Positions 58,354-64,000 of a stretch of 64,000 nt of DNA are shown piece after piece. This stretch comes from Seiridium cupressi (Eukaryota > Ascomycota > Sordariomycetes > Amphisphaeriales > Sporocadaceae). Both the position numbers and the translations under genes were made by a program. Location: contig JARVKI010000034.1 in assembly GCA_036674765.1 (NCBI GenBank), forward strand, positions 124,001 to 188,000, in the 5' to 3' direction. How positions within the stretch are numbered: the stretch's first letter is position 1; each line of letters begins with the position of its first letter. A model generated the notes under the pieces. That model was not told where the DNA came from. It ran no database searches and was given only the letters and a program-made list of their open reading frames with translations.

Positions 58354-61300
58354 ATGGACGCTACTGTGGCCCGCGAGCCCTACCCTGGTCTGCAGGAGGC
58401 GACCTTCAACCCAAGGAGTGCTGTGACTTGGATCGAGCAGAAACCAACAACCGCACAAGTCTCGTAGGTTTCTTTTGTGAAAGACTTGATGGATGGCTGC
58501 TTATGAGAAAAGGTATGCCAATGATATCTTTGAGGAATTGCTGCAAACCGCTGCCAAGCCAAAGCAATCGTCCGGGCACGCTTGTGTTAAGCTCTGCGGA
58601 TTTGTCGAACAATGTTCCAGGTCCCAATCCTCCACAGTGAGAGAGCATGCATTCTCTCAACAGACGGCCGACGTTCTCTTCAATTTCTATGTGGAATGGA
58701 ACGAGCAAGATCAGCATCGTTCCATGCGCCTCGTGCTTGACTTCCTCAAAACCACCACTCTGAAAAACCTGCAGCCCCAGATTGGCACGGCTATCAAGAC
58801 AAGGCTTTTGGCTGACATTGTATCCTTTATCACCTTGAAGTCCGTCAAGCCTGCCGTGAAGTCTGCCTTTACCGCTCTGGATTACTTTCTACAGAAAGGG
58901 GTATTTTACCTATCTCAAGTGATCGGTACATACCAGATTGTCCATAATACCTCAGAAGAACAACATGAGAGTTGGGACAAGTTTATATCTAGGATATTCC
59001 ACTGGATGCAGATGAAGCACATTTGTCCCATAGCTGGGAAGCTTTTAGCAACCATTTTCTCGGGGCCGTGGTTGGAGAATGAAAGCACCAGGTTTCTCCC
59101 AGATTCATGGCACAGATTTTTGTGCATTGGCTTGGATGCTGATATTGAGCTACTTGAGCCCATCCAGATATATACGCTCGTGCCATTATTCACATCAGAC
59201 AAAGAACAGATGTTGAAATACCTTGACCTTCTATCATCTTTGCAAAGTCTTACTAAGGACCAGTCTAATCTGGATACCACTTCAATAATTTGGTTAGCAG
59301 CACTAGAAGCGGGAAAGAAGGTCGGCGTGGTGGGTGAACCTCTTACTGGTGAGTTCATCTTGCCCTTTTATGTTGCCGGCTGCTGGTCTCACTGTTGATG
59401 TCACAGGAAATCTCAGTTCGGATAGTGTCACACATCTACAGAAAGATACACTAGAGGACATATTGTCCCATAGTTCCCAGGAGGCCCGATCATCAGCTGT
59501 GTCGATCCTTATCGCGTCGCCTTCGACCACGAAACCATATGCTATTGCCTCTCTGGAGTTGCTTCAGACACATCTCCCAGCATTTCACGCGGACGGCGAT
59601 GCCAAGTTTCGATATGACGTCCTCGGTTACTCCAGGAACATGATCACCAGGATACTTGGCGCAATTGCCGGTATCAATCGGGATATAGATCGTAAAGTGA
59701 AGAAGACGAAGAATGATGTCAAAGGCTCTGGTAGTGAGGAGATCACCGAGTTACGACACCTTCTACAGAGACACAAGAATTTCCTCAGCTGGTATTTCGA
59801 CTTCCTCAAGAATGAGTTGATCCCGACTGCCTCGTATCAACGACATATAACGGCACTAAAAGCTATGGAATTCATCCTGAAATCGCGTCTTCATGCTAAT
59901 CAAGATGTGACTGATTCCGATGGCAACTTGTCTCTGGTAGATGCTGTCTGGCTGAGATCCGTTCTAGATCTAATCATGGATCCATTCGATGATGTTAGGG
60001 AAACTGCAGCAAGTTTGTTGGTACTGTTATCATCTGAGGGCTCTCAAAAAGCAGTATCGGGGCTGTCAAAGCCAATGCTACAAGAACTTGAGGAATTCTG
60101 CGCAAGAGCGAGTAAACTCGCAAGCAGGACTTCTCGAGCTGACCATTCAGACGGAGTTGCGAGATCATATGAGATACTCTGCCGATGGACAACATCTGGA
60201 CATGGAAAACTGGCAATATCTGCCAGGATATTAGCCGATATCGAGGCTAAACTTTTGGCTGCTGAGACAAACCTGGCGGATGCTGTGCTGGAAGCACCCA
60301 TTCACGGGGGTTTTGCTGCTCTTCGGTATGTATCTTATTGTCAGTAGTGTTAGAGAGAAGTGACTAGCTAATCCAATCAGGTATGTTTGGCAGTCGTTGT
60401 CGAGTACTAAATACTCTGTGGAAGATCTTCAAGTTCTAGCTTCGCTGCAGTCCCGTGCGGTGAGTAGCTGCCAGAGGATATGGCAAGTGGTCAGGCTCGT
60501 GCTTTGCGATGACTCGCCCGAAGGTCATTTGCCAGAGGAATTAGAAGAGGTGGATGAACTGGACACGAAGGATCTTTTGAGCTACAGCTTTCGAGCGATT
60601 CATGAGTCAAGGTCTGACATTCCCAATTGCCCAGAGCTTTGATGTGGCCATAACTGAGTCGGAAACAGTCACCTTTTACGGATCATCGCCAGTAATGTTC
60701 GCTCAAATCAGGCTGGGCTCATCAAGCCTACCTACGATGAGTTTGAAACGATTGGAAATTTGACTTTCGAGCAACTGTCCAATTTAAGGCATAGAGGCGC
60801 CTTCACCACCGTGTCCCAGACATTCACAAGCTGCTGCCAGTTGGTGAAGTACTCTGCCGTATCATCAGGCAACAGCAGTGCGCTTCTTCCCACGTGGTAC
60901 AAGGTAAGAAAGTCCATCGCCCGTTGACGAGATTCCTTCTCATAATTATAGGGTGCCTTGGACTGTATTTATACTCAAGCATCGACCACGAGGAGATCGG
61001 CCGGCATCCCTGCGCTCATAGTTGGCATTCTATCATCGAATACTGATGATCCGGCATTTCACACCGTCATGCAAAGCCTACAGGATATCGCGCAGGAGCC
61101 TGCACGTATTACTGAGACGGATGGCTCTAACCTACCTCAAGTCCATGCAACCAACTGCATCAAAGACATCTTCAAGAGCTCACTGTTGAGCAGACGAGCG
61201 GAGCCTTATCTGACCGACTGTTTGCAACTGGCTGCAAACAGTCTCAAGTCCGAGATGTAAGGATAGCCCGACTTCGACGAAGACCTATACTAATGTTTCG

Positions 61301-63418
61301 TTCCAGCTGGGCGATCCGCAATTGTGGTTTGATCTTGTTAAGAAGCCTAATTGACTGCTTGTTCGGAACCAGCGAAAGCAAAACCTCGATGGAGGCAGGT
61401 TGGGACGGCCGAACCACAAGAGTCGCTTGGCACAAATACAAGTCCCTCCCGGTCTTGCTAGTGAATCTCCTCAAGTCGACACAGAACACAACCGAGGTCT
61501 CGAAAGAAATGACAACGGCAGAGTCTGTGTTCCCTGCGCTAGATATCATTCGCAGAGCCGGACCGCCGCAAGAGTTCAAGGATGAGCTATACGGTATTGT
61601 CGCTTGGTATATCGGTAGTCATTTCTGGCACGTGAGGGAAATTGCAGCTAGAACGCTCTGCTCTTTCCTACTACATGCGGACTGGTTTGAGAATATCAGA
61701 ACACTCCTAACAGAGTCTCGCACGTCAGCTAATAAGCTACATGGCGCGCTCTTGACGTTCAAATTCTTGCTCGAGCGGCTACTTGATACCATGCCCGATC
61801 AACTGTTCAGTAAGTCGTATACCTAGATTAGAAGTCATCATGAGCTGACCTCGAGTATCAGAGCACTACCCTGACGATATGTTTGATCTCATCCACGAAA
61901 TATCACAGACACCGGCCAGCTTTCAGACTTGCGCAGAAGCACGAGCTGTCTATTTTGAGATCATCAGCTTCCTGAATACAATGACAAGCAACAAAAGGTC
62001 CAACAACAGCACTCCTGAAATCGGCTTGATTGAGGTGGGCTACAGCTGCTCGCCTTCTTGCCCCGACGTCCGCTCGAGAGCGATACCTTTAGCCCTGATG
62101 GAATCCAAGCAAGCGCAGGCATATGCCGCTTACGAGATGGAACAGACGTTGTCCTTAGCAGGGTCTCACTCGAATCTCGATATGCAAGCATTGCTGAACA
62201 GCGACATAAACGTCGCCTGCGATGTGCTGCAAACCATACTCGTGAATGTTGAAGCCGGGATGGATTCTATTTCCAGTACCGACGCGGTGCCACAAGTTGT
62301 TGAGCTCTGCTTGACAACCCTTCGCGAAACAGATGCCGCAGAGCCTCGGGCTGTTGCGCTGGACATTCTCACTGCTGTACTTGACGGAATAGCGAAGAAC
62401 AAGGCCGCGGGTTCTCTGCCGACCAGGGATGCGCTCACATCACTATGGACTGAATTGCAGAGCAAGCCACTGAACCCAAGTTTGGCAGATGCCGTTATTC
62501 GTACCAGCGGTCCTCTCATCAAGGCACTTGTTACACAGAGTCAAGATGCACCCGACCAGAACACTGAACAGTGGCTCAGATCTTGGGGTGTAATGATGAG
62601 CAATGCCGGTTCAATAGATAACGTGAGTCACACCTCTTTCCCTGATCCCAATAGCCGGTCTAACATAACTCCAGGGCTTCGATACGCGTATGGCAGGCAT
62701 CCAGGCCATCCTATCCTTCACCTCGAACTCGTCACTACCATTCCAGTCTCCCGCCAACCTGTCATGGCTCCTAGCCCTCTACGACTATCTCAACGACGAC
62801 GACGATGAGATCCGCGACATCGCAGCCTCCGCCACGGCCCCTATCCTCGGCAAGCCACTCGTATCCATCGAAGCCAGTACGCGACTTCTATCGTGGCTGG
62901 CCAAACAGTATGGAGAAACCGCCGAGTTCCGCACGCACGTGGCCTGCCGCATGGTCGGGCAACCAGCCGTGTGGGCGCAGATCACAGACCCGACAAGGAT
63001 CCTGAGCAGCTGGGACGCCGCCGAGGCGGATCTAGCCCGCGCGATGCGCTTCGACGACTCGCTCTTTGTCGTCGAGGAGCAGAACCTGTACATCGACGAG
63101 GTCCGCGAATCGCTGCGCTGGAAGGACGTCTTCCGGTCCCTCGCGTACGCCGGTGACGACGACGCGGCGGTCGCGGCACTGCTTCAGTGGACGACCGCGG
63201 GCCTTCGGACCCTCTGTGCGCAGGCCGAGACGGACGACGGGGTGCTGGGCTGGACGTCGAAGCCGGAGGTCTTTGCGCTCTGTTCGCGCGTTGTGGTGTG
63301 CGGCATCGCGCTGGCCGAGAAGCATGCGGATGCCAAGGAGGAGTTGAGGACATTTGTGGAACAAGGAAAAAAGACGAGGGTTCATGGATTGTTGCTTGGT
63401 TTGTGCGGAGGCAGGTAG
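58354..63418 (+). CDS. TRM732: Trm732/THADA family HEAT-repeat protein (DUF2428)
   Basis: Nine exons (58354-58463, 58513-59348, 59407-60325, 60381-60611, 60669-60903, 60952-61256, 61307-61809, 61862-62622, 62675-63418) give 1547 codons, a normal size for the family. The protein is almost entirely alpha-helical repeats. The DUF2428 core lies in exons 5-7, with 'LLPTWYKGALDCIYTQASTT', 'RRSAGIPALIVGIL', 'QVHATNCIKDIFKSS' and 'WAIRNCGLILLRSLIDCLFG' as the conserved landmarks. Yeast Trm732 partners the methyltransferase Trm7 for 2'-O-methylation at tRNA position 32; human THADA is the homologue. The enzyme partner is not in this window. Exon 2 begins at an AAAAG acceptor; earlier acceptors meet a TGA. 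All eight introns are short (48-57 nt). Confidence 0.93.
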
Positions 63419-64000
63419 GCCATTCGAGAGATTATTATAAAAGTTACTGTTTAGTGTCCCGTGGTTAATTGCGTTTGATACTATATGATATGATCATGTT
63501 TCTTTTTTTCCTTCCTTCAAGTTCACATTATGGCAATACTCCGATATTATCAACCTCTCTATACAACTAATTCTTAAGGAAGAGAAGACGGCCCACCGGA
63601 AGTATCAGGATGCGAGTAGCATACTGTCGTGAGTGGAGGTATCGTCCATCCGTGAATGATTAACATCATGATATACCTCGATATAAGACTGATTATTGGT
63701 CTAACCCTATTGTGTCTAACCTACAACTATCTCTGCTGTTGAACATACAAGGAAATCGCTTATGCGAGAAACCAAAGTGGTATAAGGAATGCATAGGTAC
63801 GATAGGAGGGACTGAAAGCAGCCAGACGCACCCTTTGTAGACACGCATCTCTCGAGTCAGCCAAGACGTCCTCACAAGTCGCGGACAGGGGCAGCGTCGG
63901 CAGTCAAAATTCGGAATTCTCGACGTAGACGATTCCCCACGCTTCCTGTGTGCTCACTGTTACGCCGTGCAAATGCTTTGGGCACACCGATTTTCTCTAG
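63419..64000. other. Region downstream of TRM732
   Basis: Only the 3' untranslated region of TRM732 and featureless sequence are visible. No gene is supported before the window ends. Confidence 0.5.

Noticed and set aside
62785..63385. Several minus-strand frames at the 3' end of TRM732
   Set aside because: Shadows in GC-rich coding sequence.
1..64000. tRNA genes, rRNA, CRISPR arrays, transposon proteins
   Set aside because: I looked by eye for B-box-like GGTTCRA motifs with a matching acceptor stem, regular spaced repeats and transposase or reverse transcriptase motifs, and found none I could support. A tRNAscan or repeat search could still find some.

Overview
The window is nuclear DNA of a filamentous ascomycete, most likely a Sordariomycete and probably Hypocreales. 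The taxonomy is inference. The support is short GT-AG introns (about 50-170 nt), CTAAC-like branch sites, single-copy eukaryotic housekeeping genes with fungal gene structures (RCO1/TUP1, SIZ-type SUMO ligase, TIM23, ERG3, TRS33, eL28), and accessory families typical of Pezizomycotina (UstYa/DUF3328, Pth11-like membrane protein, CYP58-like P450). Gene models below were spliced by hand. For every multi-exon model the exon lengths sum to a multiple of three, and nearly every junction has a canonical donor and acceptor.

Layout. 0-9.9 kb: an ornithine cyclodeaminase/mu-crystallin gene, then about 8 kb with no supportable gene. 9.9-25 kb: Ecl1-type lifespan regulator, an unfamiliar GHKL-ATPase-like protein, VPS72/YL1 (SWR1 complex), a small DUF2423 protein, a SIZ/PIAS SUMO E3 ligase, and TRAPP subunit TRS33. 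25-32.2 kb: NAD malate dehydrogenase, ribosomal protein eL28, a small membrane-anchored DUF2015-like protein, and sterol C-5 desaturase ERG3. A 10-N assembly gap flanked by poly-G and poly-C lies at 32.4-32.5 kb. 33.9-37.7 kb is the accessory highlight: a UstYa-like (DUF3328) oxidase transcribed divergently from a secreted precursor with five basic HHKGRGK-type repeats. The repeats are separated by acidic spacers, and four are followed by Lys-Arg (Kex2) sites. 42-45.4 kb: RCO1/TUP1 corepressor and RNase MRP subunit RMP1. 45.9-50.1 kb: a P450 and a Pth11-like seven-helix membrane protein. 52-56.3 kb: two uncharacterised genes, one of which is interrupted by an in-frame TAG. 56.9-63.4 kb: TIM23 and the large HEAT-repeat tRNA-modification protein TRM732/THADA.

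How the genes relate. Most are unrelated housekeeping genes. The one locus that looks like a small system is 33.97-37.66 kb. It combines a repeat peptide precursor with secretory signal and Kex2 sites, the arrangement seen in fungal KEP/dikaritin-type RiPP precursors, with the oxidase family that modifies such peptides. The repeat units carry no Tyr, Phe or Trp, so known dikaritin chemistry does not obviously apply. Nearly every repeat is carried by its own exon with the intron in the same Lys codon, and one junction needs a 5-nt micro-exon.
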